Part shown: positions 7,063 through 16,454 of the stretch, in pieces
Position numbering within the stretch: the first letter of the stretch is position 1
Layout: each line of letters starts with the position of its first letter
Assembly: GCA_050951095.1 (NCBI GenBank)
Contig: JBMNIQ010000003.1
Location: 310,001-374,000, forward strand
Origin: UMGS1519 sp050951095
Lineage (GTDB): Bacteria > Actinomycetota > Coriobacteriia > Coriobacteriales > Eggerthellaceae
Length of the DNA stretch: 64,000 nt
Reading direction: 5' to 3'
The notes under the pieces: model-generated
What the model was told of the DNA's origin: nothing
Database searches by the model: none
What the model saw: the letters and a program-made list of their open reading frames with translations, nothing else
Translations under genes and position numbers: made by a program

Positions 7063-8349
7063 TTACACGTCAAGCTGTTTGCCGTTCGTATCCCAGTAGA
7101 ACTTCTTGAACTTCGGTATCTGGTTTACGAGCATGGCATCTGCCCACAGGTTATGAATGGTTGTGTCGGACCAGAACCGAAGCGGATAGCGGTCCTTCGT
7201 TGCCCGATACAGCTCCAAAGCGCGCTCTTTCACAGGGTCTTCGGGCATGCTGCGCTTCAACACGTATTCCGGCACGCAGCAGAACAGGTACGGATCGTTC
7301 GCATACCCGGGCGTTATCTTATGGCCCAGGATGAAGTCCTCCACGAACAACGTCACGAAGTTGCACCCAGCCAGGCTCATGTAATACGTATTGCGTCCGC
7401 AGCGCGTATTCACTTCGAAGAAACGATACGAGCCGTCGCGTGGATCGTACTTGATGTCGAAATTCGCAAAGCCATGGTATCCGACCGCTTTCAGGAAGGC
7501 GGCGCCGGCTTCGTAGATGGCGTCCACTTTCTCGCCCATGATGCACAGCGGGTTTCCCAGCGCGGTGGGGTCGTGGTCCTGCAAGCATACCGTACCGCCG
7601 GCACCCATGACGGTATCGCCGTTTTCGTCGGCGAACAGCGTTAGCGTATGGATGTTCTCGTCGCCGCCGGGAATGAAATCCTGGATTACGAGTTCGTTGT
7701 CGTAATCGGAATCGCGGATGCTCTTCCACACGCGGTCCAGCTCGGCGGCATCCTGGATCTCGTAGATCTTTTTCTTGTGGGGGATATCCGCTTCCTGGAA
7801 CTGGGCGGAATTCGACGGCTTGGCAATGAGCGGATATGTGAAGCTATCCACAGGCATTTCCAGCTTGGAGTCGGAGCAGTCGAAGTACCATGTTTTCGGG
7901 TAGGCGATGTCCAGCTCTTCGCACAGTTCGTAGAAGCGGCGCTTCTGGGTGATGACATCCAGAAGGTCGAAGTCGATGTACGGCACCACGTAGCCGGCGC
8001 GTTCCAGGCGCTCCTTGTTCGACGAGAAGATGCGGGCATGCACGTCGTCGCTGCCCAAAAGCAACAGCGTTTTCGCACCGTTCACTTCGCGGGCGATGGA
8101 TTCCAGCTCGCGACAGAGCACCTCGGGATCATGGATGCCTTCGCGCAGGCGATAATCCGTGAACGTGCTGGATGAGATTACCTTGATGTCCTGCGTGGCC
8201 AGCACGATGCATTTGCGCAGGCCGTAGGCGCGGTAGAATTCCCGGACATAGCTGTACGTAAGAATGTCCCCGCCTACCAGCACGGGCAGCAGGTTGTCTT
8301 TGACGTCGGCCGCCTCGCTGATGCGACCGGCATTGGGATGCTTGGGCAC
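7063..8349 (-). CDS. ATP-grasp ligase resembling D-aspartate ligase
   Basis: A 428-residue cytoplasmic ATP-grasp protein, read from a GTG preceded by GGAGGCG. An N-terminal pre-ATP-grasp domain is followed by YPKTW and PLIAKPSNS (ATP-binding Lys), LVIQDFIPGGDEN, and the metal/ATP region GFANFDIKYDPRDG...FFEVNTRCGRNTYY. From memory, this succession closely parallels enterococcal D-aspartate ligase (Asl), which adds D-Asp to the peptidoglycan stem peptide. The divergent neighbour is a class II asparagine synthetase-like amidotransferase, matching the Asl/AsnH logic in which the added D-Asp is amidated. The family is clear; the exact substrate is inferred. Other carboxylate-amine ligations are possible. 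Confidence 0.7.
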   Translation of the reverse strand: MPKHPNAGRISEAADVKDNLLPVLVGGDILTYSYVREFYRAYGLRKCIVLATQDIKVISSSTFTDYRLREGIHDPEVLCRELESIAREVNGAKTLLLLGSDDVHARIFSSNKERLERAGYVVPYIDFDLLDVITQKRRFYELCEELDIAYPKTWYFDCSDSKLEMPVDSFTYPLIAKPSNSAQFQEADIPHKKKIYEIQDAAELDRVWKSIRDSDYDNELVIQDFIPGGDENIHTLTLFADENGDTVMGAGGTVCLQDHDPTALGNPLCIMGEKVDAIYEAGAAFLKAVGYHGFANFDIKYDPRDGSYRFFEVNTRCGRNTYYMSLAGCNFVTLFVEDFILGHKITPGYANDPYLFCCVPEYVLKRSMPEDPVKERALELYRATKDRYPLRFWSDTTIHNLWADAMLVNQIPKFKKFYWDTNGKQLDV

Positions 8350-8615
8350 AGTGCGCCTCCATTGCGTTGAGCGGCTGCGCTTTTGCGCGAACCGCTGCGA
8401 TGAATTTCCGTTGCGCCATTATCGCACAGCCGGCACCGGCGGGCGGGGTCTCCATGCGGGAATCACGGCATATGCCGCCCTGCGGAAAACGCTCCTGCGA
8501 TTGCGGTGCGCCGGCATCATGTCGTGTTCGAAATGAGAAATTAGTCGTATGCATAGCAGCGGGCGGTAAGATGGAATCTCATAAAGAACTGCTGCTAGGA
8601 ACAGGAGCGCTATTT

Positions 8616-10586
8616 ATGTGCGGATTTGTGGGCTTTACCGCCAACGATTACAACCGTGAGATCAACGAGTCCATCGTCAAGGACATGGCCGACCGTATCA
8701 TCCATCGCGGCCCCGACGATGATGGCTATTTCGTCAATGATGACATTGCAATGGGATTCCGTCGCCTGTCCATCATCGACTTGGCGGGCAGTCCGCAGCC
8801 GATGACGAACGAAGACGGTTCCGTTATCGTCACATTCAATGGCGAGATCTACAACTTCATGGACCTGCGCAAGGAGCTGATTGCCGCAGGCCATGATTTC
8901 AAGACGAAGGGCGATACGGAGACCATCGTGCATGGCTACGAGGAGTGGGGCACGGGCGTCTTCGAGAAACTGCGCGGCATGTTCGCGATTGCCATTTGGG
9001 ACGATAAGCGCAAGCGTCTGGTGTGCGCCCGCGACATCTTCGGCATCAAGCCCTTCTATTACCAGAAGGTGGGCGACCGCCTGATATACGGCTCCGAGAT
9101 CAAGTCGTTCCTGGCGCATCCGAAATTCGAGAAGCGCCTGAACCGTCGTCAGCTGCCGCAGTACCTGTGCTTCGAGTACATGAACGATTCCCAGACCATG
9201 TTCGACAACGTGCACAAGCTGATTCCCGGCCATTTCATGGTGTTCGAGAACGGCAACCTGGACATCCAGTGCTTCTACCGCATCACGTACCATATCGACG
9301 AGTCGAAGTCCCTGGACGAATGGGCCGACATCATCTGCGACACGTTCGACGAGAGCGTCAGCGCGCATCAGATTGCCGATGTCGAAGTGGGGTCGTTCCT
9401 GTCCGGCGGCATCGATTCCAGTCTGGCGGCATACGAGATGGGCCAGCATACGGACGGCATCAAGACGTTCAGCGTGGGCTACGATATCTCGGGCTGCGAG
9501 GAGCAGCGCGACAAGGCGGAGAACGCGGGCTTCCGCATCAAGCTGGACGAGCTGGACGATGCCCGCAAGTTCGCGGAGTGGGCCGGTCTGGCGAACGAGG
9601 ACGTGCAGGTCACTGCAAAGGAGTTCCTGGATATCGTTCCCACGGAGCAATATCACATGGACGAGCCGCTGGGCGCGCCGTCGGCCATCCCGCTGTTCTT
9701 CGTCAGCCAGCTTGCGGCGAAGGAAGTCAAGGTCGTCCAGTCCGGCGAAGGTGCCGACGAGCTGTTCGGCGGCTATTGGATCTACCATGATCAGTACGAA
9801 TTCTCGAAGTACTTCAAGATCCCGGAGCCCATTCGCGCGGCCCTTGGCGCTGCAGCGGAGCTTCTGCCGGAAGGCACGCACGGTCGTCGCTTTGCCATGC
9901 GCGGTGCCGGCGGTCCCGAGCGTTCATATCAGCGCGCCAGCATGAACTACATGTGGGACGAGGTGCCGAAGGTCCTGAAGAACTACCAGGGTCCCTGCAA
10001 GCCCTGGGAGTGGTGCAAGCCGCACTTCGACGAGGCGGCGAAGCAGACGCAGAACGGCGACGTGATCACGCAGACGCAGTACGTGGACATGGTCAGCTAC
10101 ATGCCGTACGACATCTGCCTGAAGGCCGACCGTATGTCCATGGCGCACAGCCTGGAGCTGCGCGTGCCGTTCCTGGACAAGAAGGTCCTGGATGTGGCGC
10201 TGCAGCTTCCCACGGATTGCCGCGTGACGGACGAGCACAGCAAATATGCGCTGCGCCGTGCTGCGGCGAAGCTGGGATTCCCGCAGGCCGTGGCGAACAT
10301 GCCGAAGCAGCCGTTCATCACGCCGCTGACGGTGTGGCTGCAGACCGACCTGTACTACAACCGCATTCGAGATGCGTTCACGAGCCCTGCTGCCGAGGAG
10401 TTCTTCAATACGGACTATCTGCTGGAAATGCTCGACGATCATTACCATGCGGATTTCGCCACGCAGGAGGGCCGCAGCAAGCTGAAGATGATGCGCATCT
10501 GGAACGTGTATTGCTTCCTGTGCTGGTACGAGGTGTTCTTCGGCGAAACGAGCAAGCAGTACGCGCCGAAGACGAAGGTGGACTAG
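8616..10586 (+). CDS. asnB: Class II asparagine synthetase (glutamine-hydrolysing) / AsnH-like amidotransferase
   Basis: 656 residues. The start at 8616 puts the catalytic N-terminal Cys at position 2 (MCGFVGFT), and GGAACAGGAGC lies upstream. The glutaminase domain occupies residues ~2-200 (RRLSIID, FNGEIYNF, GDTETIVHGYEEWG). The synthetase domain has the pyrophosphate loop SGGIDSS near residue 263 and the GEGADELFGGY motif. It is longer than E. coli AsnB (about 554). Such longer relatives include enzymes that make free Asn and enzymes that amidate other carboxylates such as peptidoglycan D-Asp. The divergent D-Asp-ligase-like gene favours the latter as a hypothesis. Confidence 0.9.
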   Translation: MCGFVGFTANDYNREINESIVKDMADRIIHRGPDDDGYFVNDDIAMGFRRLSIIDLAGSPQPMTNEDGSVIVTFNGEIYNFMDLRKELIAAGHDFKTKGDTETIVHGYEEWGTGVFEKLRGMFAIAIWDDKRKRLVCARDIFGIKPFYYQKVGDRLIYGSEIKSFLAHPKFEKRLNRRQLPQYLCFEYMNDSQTMFDNVHKLIPGHFMVFENGNLDIQCFYRITYHIDESKSLDEWADIICDTFDESVSAHQIADVEVGSFLSGGIDSSLAAYEMGQHTDGIKTFSVGYDISGCEEQRDKAENAGFRIKLDELDDARKFAEWAGLANEDVQVTAKEFLDIVPTEQYHMDEPLGAPSAIPLFFVSQLAAKEVKVVQSGEGADELFGGYWIYHDQYEFSKYFKIPEPIRAALGAAAELLPEGTHGRRFAMRGAGGPERSYQRASMNYMWDEVPKVLKNYQGPCKPWEWCKPHFDEAAKQTQNGDVITQTQYVDMVSYMPYDICLKADRMSMAHSLELRVPFLDKKVLDVALQLPTDCRVTDEHSKYALRRAAAKLGFPQAVANMPKQPFITPLTVWLQTDLYYNRIRDAFTSPAAEEFFNTDYLLEMLDDHYHADFATQEGRSKLKMMRIWNVYCFLCWYEVFFGETSKQYAPKTKVD

Positions 10587-10666
10587 CCGTTCGGCATCCG
10601 CACTGCGCTGAAAGCGCGGGATAAGCAGGCGGCGAACGATGCCGCTGAGAAGCTTGTTACTTTATC

Positions 10667-10697
10667 GCAACCGCCCCCGATTCTCGGGAGCGGTTTG
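10667..10697 (+). terminator. Intrinsic terminator after asnB
   Basis: GCAACCGCCCCCGA pairs with TCGGGAGCGGTTTGC around a TTC loop with one mismatch. It ends about 110 bp after asnB. The tail is poor in T. Confidence 0.65.
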
Positions 10698-10786
10698 CTA
10701 TCTAACAATACCTCCATAATATATCCATATACGTGCGTTCATGACCTGGGCTTTTGCGAAGACGCCTTACTGCGGTACGCGGCGAT

Positions 10787-10815
10787 TTCAGACATTTTTC
10801 AGGCGATGGTACAAT
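10787..10815 (+). promoter_or_regulatory. Promoter of the NlpC/P60 gene
   Basis: -35-like TTCAGA (10787-10792), a 17-bp spacer and -10 TACAAT (10810-10815), 41 bp before the chosen start codon. Strength is inferred from consensus match only. Confidence 0.6.
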
Positions 10816-10856
10816 GACACGCATACTCTATCAGGGGATTGAGGAGGGTATATCGA

Positions 10857-12020
10857 ATGGAGAATTCGTTCCGCCTGGGGATTCGCAAGATGATTGCGGC
10901 AGCGGCGGGCGTGGCCTTGGCGGCCACCCTGTGTGCTGCGCCGGTCTCCGCATACGCCGACGAGAGCACGGGCTCTTCTGCCACCGAGCAGGCGTTGGCG
11001 AAAGTCAATGATCTCATGAGCCAGATCAATTCCGCAAACGATGATTACCAGTCCGCTTTGTCCGACAAGGCTGCCGCCGAGCAGAAGGTCAAGGAAGCAA
11101 AGCAGACCATCAAGACGGAAACGGCGAAGATCGACAAGAATCAGAGCAAGCTGTCGAACCGCATGCGCACCATGTACCGCGACGGCCAGACGTCGTTCGC
11201 GGAGGTGCTGCTGGGTTCCGCAACGTTCGATTCGTTCATCAAGAACTGGGACCTGCTGTCCGACATGAACCAGAACGACGCCGACCTCATCTCTTCGCTG
11301 AAGACATCTCGTGCGAAGGTGCAGGCAGCCCAGGTCGAGGCTCAGGAGAACGCCGATACGGCGGCGCAGAAGGCGTCGGACGCAAAGCAGCGCCGCGACC
11401 AGGCAAACGAGCTTGCGAAGCAGGCACAGGCCGAATACAAGGCTACGTATCAGGCTGCGCAGCAGCAAGCCGTTAAACAGGCGGCTGCCAAGAGCGGCGC
11501 GAAGGGCACCGCTACCGCCACCGAGGCACAGACGGTGAAGCAGGTGACGGGTGCGGGCAACGTATCGAAGGATACGACGAACCAGACCACCGTCTCCCAG
11601 AACGACATCACGAACTTCGACCAGAATACCGGCGAAGTCACGCTGACGGACGGCTCGAAGGCCCGCGTGGTGGGCTATGACTCCAAGACCGGCAACGCCA
11701 TCGTGGATACGGCCATGCAGTATGTCGGCGGCAAGTACGTATACGGCGCCGAGGATGCGGCGAACAGCACGTTCGACTGCTCCGGCCTGGTGCAGTACGT
11801 GTACAGCAAGAACGGCATCACGGTCGGCGGCCACAACGACCGCGCCATTCTGAATGCCGGCTCTGTGGTGAAGAACCCGCAGGCAGGCGACATCTGCTGG
11901 TGGGACGGCCATGTTGCCATCTACGCCGGCAACGGCAAGATGATCTCGGCCGACAACGAGAAGAACGGCATCACGTACCGCAACGTGGACTCCGGCGTAA
12001 CGTACGTCCGCTACAAGTAA
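10857..12020 (+). CDS. Secreted NlpC/P60 peptidoglycan endopeptidase
   Basis: 387 residues. The ATG at 10857 is chosen because GAGGAGGG lies 8 bp upstream. A signal peptide (IRKMIAAAAGVALAATLC...SAYA) directs export. Residues ~35-200 are a long Lys/Gln/Ala-rich coiled coil of the PcsB/RipA type (SNRMRTMYRDGQ), used in related enzymes for inhibition or docking. The C-terminal NlpC/P60 domain has the catalytic Cys in FDCSGL near residue 307 and the His in GHVAIY near 352. It probably cleaves stem-peptide bonds at division or wall turnover. It lies downstream of the putative cross-bridge genes. Confidence 0.93.
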   Translation: MENSFRLGIRKMIAAAAGVALAATLCAAPVSAYADESTGSSATEQALAKVNDLMSQINSANDDYQSALSDKAAAEQKVKEAKQTIKTETAKIDKNQSKLSNRMRTMYRDGQTSFAEVLLGSATFDSFIKNWDLLSDMNQNDADLISSLKTSRAKVQAAQVEAQENADTAAQKASDAKQRRDQANELAKQAQAEYKATYQAAQQQAVKQAAAKSGAKGTATATEAQTVKQVTGAGNVSKDTTNQTTVSQNDITNFDQNTGEVTLTDGSKARVVGYDSKTGNAIVDTAMQYVGGKYVYGAEDAANSTFDCSGLVQYVYSKNGITVGGHNDRAILNAGSVVKNPQAGDICWWDGHVAIYAGNGKMISADNEKNGITYRNVDSGVTYVRYK

Positions 12021-12047
12021 ACGCCGTTTTCATAAGCGCGTCATCAA

Positions 12048-12082
12048 GAAGAGCTCCGGCAGAACCGGGGCTCTTCTCTTTT
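12048..12082 (+). terminator. Intrinsic terminator after the NlpC/P60 gene
   Basis: AAGAGC-CCGG pairs with CCGG-GCTCTT around CAGAA with a 1-nt bulge mismatch, followed by a TCTTTTT tail. Confidence 0.85.
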
Positions 12083-12140
12083 TCGGCTTGCATCGGGCGT
12101 GCAGCGGGGGTTCGCGGCAGAATAGCTCGCGGCGGGGGGG

Positions 12141-14558
12141 TTACCGCTGCGGCTTCTCGCTTTCGCGCTGCAGCTGCTTGCCGTAATTCTGCCGCAGCGC
12201 GGCGATCGCGCCGCCTTCGTGGTTCAGCAGACGCACCAGCGCCTCGATGCGGCTCATGTCCACCGTTCCCTCCAGCACGGCCGCCCGCAACGGCACTTCC
12301 TGCAACATGTGGTCCAGCATGGCGCCCGCGTCGCCGCCGCCGGCAAGGCGGGCACCGACGCTGCGGATGATGCGCAGGGCGAACCTTCCCAGGTGCGATT
12401 CGCCCAAGTCGCTGACGGGGGAGTCCACGGTGAAGGGGCGCTTCGGCCGCATGGCCTGCGGAATCGGATGCCCGAGCAGCTTCTCGAATGCGGCGTCGCC
12501 GAACGCGCCGGGAGCGGGATGGGCGTAGCATGAAAGCACGGCATCCATGGGTTGCGGCTCCTTGCCGGGCATCTCGACAACGGCATGGGTGCGGATGTCG
12601 CGGCTTGAAGAGCCGATGCGGATTTCGTACGTGCCCGCCTCGACGGTCCAAGCGGCATCGTTCACGTCGTAGTATGCGAACGCGCGGCGGTCCAGATCGA
12701 ACTGCAGCTCCGCGGTTTCGCCCGGTTCCAAATACACCTTGCGGAAGCCCTTCAGCTGCTGGGGCGCTTTGAAGATGCCGTTTTCGCCGGTATCGCCCGG
12801 CGCAACGTACAGCTGCACGGCCTCCGCTCCGGCGCGGTCCCCGACATTCGTGAGCGCGATGCAGGCGCGAATGCCCCCGTCCGTTTGCCGCACGTGCGGA
12901 TCCCCGTACGAGAATCGCGTATACGACAGGCCATGGCCGAACGGGAAGGCGGGCGGTATGGCGGCGGCATCGTACCAGCGGTACCCGATATACAAGCTTT
13001 CGCGGTACAGCACGCTGTCCGCGTCGTCGGGGAAGCCCTGCTCGCCGCAGGGCGTGTCGGCCAAGCGCTCGGGCCACGTTTCCGCAAGCTTGCCGGACGG
13101 GTTCGCGCGTCCCGTGAGCAGATCGGCAAGTGCCGGTCCGCACGCGCAGCCGCCGAACGACGCCAACAGCAGCGCGCGGACGCGCGTGCGCCATGACGTG
13201 TCCACCGGCGCCCCGCATTGCAACACGGCGACGGTATTCGGATTCACGGCGCAGACGGCCTTCAGCATCTCGATCTGACTGTCCGGCAGGGCGAAATCCA
13301 GGCGGTCGTATCCTTCGGATTCGCTGTCTTCCGCCTGACCCAGGAACAGCACCACGGCAGCGGCATCCTTCGCCGTGCGTGCGGCCTCCGTGGCCAGCTC
13401 CGTGGAGGAGCGGCCCGTCCGGGCGTCGTAGCCGGGCGCGTAAGCAAGATTCGGGAACCGATTCCGCAGCGCCTGGAGCGGCGTGTCCAGGCGGTACGGG
13501 TTCACGTGAGACGAGCCGCCGCCCTGATAGCGGGGGTGTTCGGCGAATGCGCCGATGACGGCGATGTCGACGGAAGCATCCAACGGCAGCATGCCGTCGT
13601 TCTGCAGCAGGACGGCAGAGGAACGCGCAGCGCGTTCCGCAAGCGCCTGATGGGCGTCCTGGACGACCGAGCGCTTGTTGTCGGGTGTGGCGGGATGCGC
13701 CTTCCTGCCCGCCGCGGCCTTCTCGCACACGTCGAGCAGCGGCTGGACGGCGGCATCGAGCTGCGCTTCCGTCAGAGTGCCGCTTGCCAGCGCCTGGCGG
13801 ACGTGCACGATATGGTCCGGACGCGGGCCGGGCATGCTCAGCGACAGGCCGGCGGCGACGCTGGGGACAGAGCGGCTCATGCCGCCCCAATCGCTGACCA
13901 CCGCGCCGTCGAAGCCCCATTCGCTGCGCGCGATATCCAGCAGCGCCTTGTTTTGGGCGCAGTACGTGCCGTTCAAGCGGTTGTACGCCGTCATCAGCGT
14001 CCAGGGACGGCCTTCGCGTGCGGCGATCTCGAAAGCCGCCAGGTAGATTTCGCGCAACGTGCGCTCATCCACGACGGAGTCCGCCTCCATGCGCTTGCGC
14101 TCTTGGCTGTTCGCGGCAAAATGCTTCAACGAAGTGCCCACGCCCTTGCTCTGCACGCCGCGGATATAGGCGGCAGCCAGCTTGCCGGAAAGATAGGGAT
14201 CCTCGCTGAAATACTCGAAGTTCCTTCCGCAGCGCGGGTCGCGCTTCATATTCACGCCAGGCCCCAAGAGGATGTCGACATCGCTGTCGCGGCATTCCTG
14301 GCCCAGGGCGGCGCCGACTTCCTGCAGCAGTTCCTCGTCGAAGCTGCAGCCCAAGGCGCTTGCCGTGGGGAAGCATGTTGCGGGATAGCTGTCCTCCATG
14401 TCGCCGGAGAAGGCGCCCGGCCGCTGTTTCCGCAGGCCATGGGGTCCGTCCGACATGCGCAGCGCCTCCACCTTGCCGGGGATGGCTCCGCTGTGCCAGA
14501 AGTCGCTTCCCGCCAGCAGGAGGGTCTTCTCGTCGGAGGTCAGCTGGGATGCGTCCAT
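12141..14558 (-). CDS. Glycoside hydrolase family 3 beta-glucosidase
   Basis: 805 residues with no signal peptide, so probably cytoplasmic. The N-terminal GH3 barrel holds MSDGPHGLR, KHFAANSQE and the nucleophile Asp in VVSDWGG near residue 223. The second alpha/beta domain has the VIGAFAEHPRYQGGGSSHVNP segment. A fibronectin III-like domain follows (FPFGHGLSYTRF...VQLYVAP). The order GH3_N, GH3_C, Fn3-like is that of BglX/BglB-type beta-glucosidases acting on plant or host beta-glycosides. AAAGGAG precedes the ATG. It stands alone, convergent with the NlpC gene, so its sugar substrate cannot be inferred. Confidence 0.93.
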   Translation of the reverse strand: MDASQLTSDEKTLLLAGSDFWHSGAIPGKVEALRMSDGPHGLRKQRPGAFSGDMEDSYPATCFPTASALGCSFDEELLQEVGAALGQECRDSDVDILLGPGVNMKRDPRCGRNFEYFSEDPYLSGKLAAAYIRGVQSKGVGTSLKHFAANSQERKRMEADSVVDERTLREIYLAAFEIAAREGRPWTLMTAYNRLNGTYCAQNKALLDIARSEWGFDGAVVSDWGGMSRSVPSVAAGLSLSMPGPRPDHIVHVRQALASGTLTEAQLDAAVQPLLDVCEKAAAGRKAHPATPDNKRSVVQDAHQALAERAARSSAVLLQNDGMLPLDASVDIAVIGAFAEHPRYQGGGSSHVNPYRLDTPLQALRNRFPNLAYAPGYDARTGRSSTELATEAARTAKDAAAVVLFLGQAEDSESEGYDRLDFALPDSQIEMLKAVCAVNPNTVAVLQCGAPVDTSWRTRVRALLLASFGGCACGPALADLLTGRANPSGKLAETWPERLADTPCGEQGFPDDADSVLYRESLYIGYRWYDAAAIPPAFPFGHGLSYTRFSYGDPHVRQTDGGIRACIALTNVGDRAGAEAVQLYVAPGDTGENGIFKAPQQLKGFRKVYLEPGETAELQFDLDRRAFAYYDVNDAAWTVEAGTYEIRIGSSSRDIRTHAVVEMPGKEPQPMDAVLSCYAHPAPGAFGDAAFEKLLGHPIPQAMRPKRPFTVDSPVSDLGESHLGRFALRIIRSVGARLAGGGDAGAMLDHMLQEVPLRAAVLEGTVDMSRIEALVRLLNHEGGAIAALRQNYGKQLQRESEKPQR

Positions 14559-14608
14559 GGCGGCTCCTTTCGGGTGCGGGACATGCGGGCGCGGTGCCCG
14601 CGGCGTGT

Positions 14609-14980
14609 TTATGCCATGATAGCGCTGGAGACGGCGAAGCCCACGGCGGCGATGCCGATTGTGGAGGCGTACGTAACCAGGAGATACAGCAGGCAGGCGC
14701 TATAGCGCTTGTCGCGGAACAGGGACGCCGCCTCGAAGTTCATGGTGGCCAGCGTCGAGAAACCGCCCAGGAATCCCATGACGGCTGCCAGGCGCACGAG
14801 GTCGTTGAGCGCCAACGGGGCCAGGGCTCCGGCGAAGAAGCACGCGATGAGGTTCACGATGAGCGTGGCGAACGGCCAGGTGCCGGGCGTATGGCGCTTC
14901 AGCATGCGCGTCATGAGGCCGCGGCAGAGCGCCCCCAGGGCGCCGCCGACGGCAACGGCAAGGAATCCGAGCGCGCTCAT
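14609..14980 (-). CDS. crcB: Fluoride ion channel subunit CrcB/Fluc (second of pair)
   Basis: 123 residues with four predicted membrane spans. Typical Fluc features are GGALGALCRG at the N-terminus, ATLIVNLIACFFAG (conserved Asn in helix 2) and GFLGGFSTLATMNFE (GGxTTFSTF-like break in helix 3). It exports fluoride passively from the cytoplasm. The ATG overlaps the stop of the upstream crcB by 4 bp (ATGA), implying translational coupling. Paired crcB genes generally encode the two halves of a heterodimeric, antiparallel channel. Confidence 0.93.
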   Translation of the reverse strand: MSALGFLAVAVGGALGALCRGLMTRMLKRHTPGTWPFATLIVNLIACFFAGALAPLALNDLVRLAAVMGFLGGFSTLATMNFEAASLFRDKRYSACLLYLLVTYASTIGIAAVGFAVSSAIMA

Positions 14981-15534
14981 GCGGCCCCTCCCCGGTCTCC
15001 GCCATGCGGTGCGCGGCGGTCTTCCACGCGGCGGATGTTCTGCTCGTGCTCTTCGGTCAGCCGGCGCATGCGGCGGCGTTCCAGGGCGGAGACGGTGGCC
15101 CATCCCAGGAGCGAGGCGGCGAACGTGCCTGCGAATGTGAGCGTCAGATAAAGCGCGAACAGGCCGAACGCGCCGTTTTGCAAGAACGAGAGGCATTCCG
15201 TGGAGAACGCGGACAGCGTGGTGAACGCGCCTACGAGGCCCACGCCCAGGCCGCGGACCACGGCATGCGGCAGATGCACGCGTCGCCCGAACCACTGGTA
15301 GATGACATAGATGATGTAACAGCCGAACAGGTTGATGCATAACGTGGAGAACGGCAGCGGGCTGCCGGGAAGCAGGTTCTCCAGCAGATAGCGCAAGCTT
15401 GCGCCGACGGCCCCCATGACCATCACGCAGGCGTACAGGAACGCCGGCGTTGCCATGATGCGCTTGCGTCGGGCGCGCGCCGCAGTCTCGGACGATTGTG
15501 CCATCACGGGTTTCCGCGCACCTTCCTTTCGCAT
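14977..15534 (-). CDS. crcB: Fluoride ion channel subunit CrcB/Fluc (first of pair)
   Basis: 185 residues. The family core (GAVGASLRYLLEN, FSTLCINLFGCYIIYV, GLVGAFTTLSAFSTE) has four membrane spans. It is longer than its partner because of a ~25-residue basic N-terminus and a ~35-residue charged C-terminal tail (LERRRMRRLTEEHEQN). The ATG at 15534 with AGGAG upstream is preferred; ATG 15504 is an alternative. It is transcribed first and overlaps the next crcB by 4 bp. No fluoride riboswitch is recognisable in its short leader. Confidence 0.92.
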   Translation of the reverse strand: MRKEGARKPVMAQSSETAARARRKRIMATPAFLYACVMVMGAVGASLRYLLENLLPGSPLPFSTLCINLFGCYIIYVIYQWFGRRVHLPHAVVRGLGVGLVGAFTTLSAFSTECLSFLQNGAFGLFALYLTLTFAGTFAASLLGWATVSALERRRMRRLTEEHEQNIRRVEDRRAPHGGDRGGAA

Positions 15535-15563
15535 GCTTTGACTCCTGCCGAATTCGCCTTCCG

Positions 15564-15569
15564 ATTATA
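15564..15569 (-). promoter_or_regulatory. -10 element of the crcB pair
   Basis: A perfect TATAAT lies on the minus strand 30 bp before the crcB start codon. The -35 region is weak. The predicted mRNA leader is only about 20-25 nt, too short for a riboswitch. Confidence 0.55.
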
Positions 15570-15677
15570 GCGCCGGCAACCCGGTCATCCAGATGCACCG
15601 AGCCGTTCGCCTTCTGGCGAAGTGATACACTGGGGCGCGAAAACGAAGTGCTGAGCGAAAAGGGGAACGGCCCGACC

Positions 15678-16454
15678 ATGATCTACATCAAGAGCCCGGA
15701 GGAGATCGAGGAGATGAAGGAGGCCGGTCGCCTGTCCGCGGCCGTGCTGCGCGAGGTGGGCGCGCGGGTGAAGCCCGGCGTGAGCACCTGGGAGCTGGAC
15801 CAGTTCGCGGAGGCGTACATCCGCGACCACGGCGGCATCCCCACATTCAAGGGGTACGGCGGGTTCCCGGGCTCCATCTGCGCCTCCGTGAACGACCAGA
15901 TCGTCCACGGCATCCCCAGCAAGGACACCATCTTGCGCGAAGGCGACATCCTATCCGTGGATACGGGGGCCACGGTGAACGGATGGGTGGGCGACAACGC
16001 CTGGACGTTTCCCGTGGGGAAGATCTCGCCCGAGAAGAAAGAGCTGCTGCGCGTGACGGAGGAGTGCATGTGGGCCGGCATTGCGGCTGCACGCCCGGGC
16101 AACCACCTGGGCGACATCGGCTTCGCCGTGGAGACGCCGGCGAACAAGAAGAAATTCGGCGTCGTGCGCGAATACGTTGGCCACGGCGTGGGGCATGAGA
16201 TGCACGAGGACCCGGACGTCCCGAATTACGGCCATCGCCATTGCGGCATGAAATTGCAAGCGGGCATGGTCATCGCCATCGAGCCCATGATCAACCTGGG
16301 CACGCGCCGCACGCGCCGCCACAGCGACGGCTGGTTGGTGACCACGCGCGACGGCAGGCCGTCCGCGCATTTCGAGAAGACGGTGGCCATCACGGAGGAC
16401 GGACCGATGGTGCTGACGCGCGAACCCGATCATGAGCGGCCGGTGAACGACTGA
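15678..16454 (+). CDS. map: Methionine aminopeptidase type I
   Basis: 258 residues. Removes initiator Met from nascent proteins in the cytoplasm. Metal ligands are visible in order: Asp in SVDTGATVNG, Asp in VGDNAWTF, His in GHGVGHEMHEDP, Glu in IAIEPM and Glu in HFEKTVAIT. The ATG at 15678 follows AAAGGGG; the reading begins MIYIKSPEEIEEMKEAGR, as in other Map proteins. It runs into dtd with a 1-bp overlap, so the two are co-translated. Confidence 0.96.
   Translation: MIYIKSPEEIEEMKEAGRLSAAVLREVGARVKPGVSTWELDQFAEAYIRDHGGIPTFKGYGGFPGSICASVNDQIVHGIPSKDTILREGDILSVDTGATVNGWVGDNAWTFPVGKISPEKKELLRVTEECMWAGIAAARPGNHLGDIGFAVETPANKKKFGVVREYVGHGVGHEMHEDPDVPNYGHRHCGMKLQAGMVIAIEPMINLGTRRTRRHSDGWLVTTRDGRPSAHFEKTVAITEDGPMVLTREPDHERPVND

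Noticed and set aside
15535..15640. Fluoride riboswitch before the crcB pair
   Set aside because: A GGATGACCGGG segment looked suggestive, but it lies upstream of the TATAAT box, the predicted leader is only about 20-25 nt, and the aptamer core is not present.
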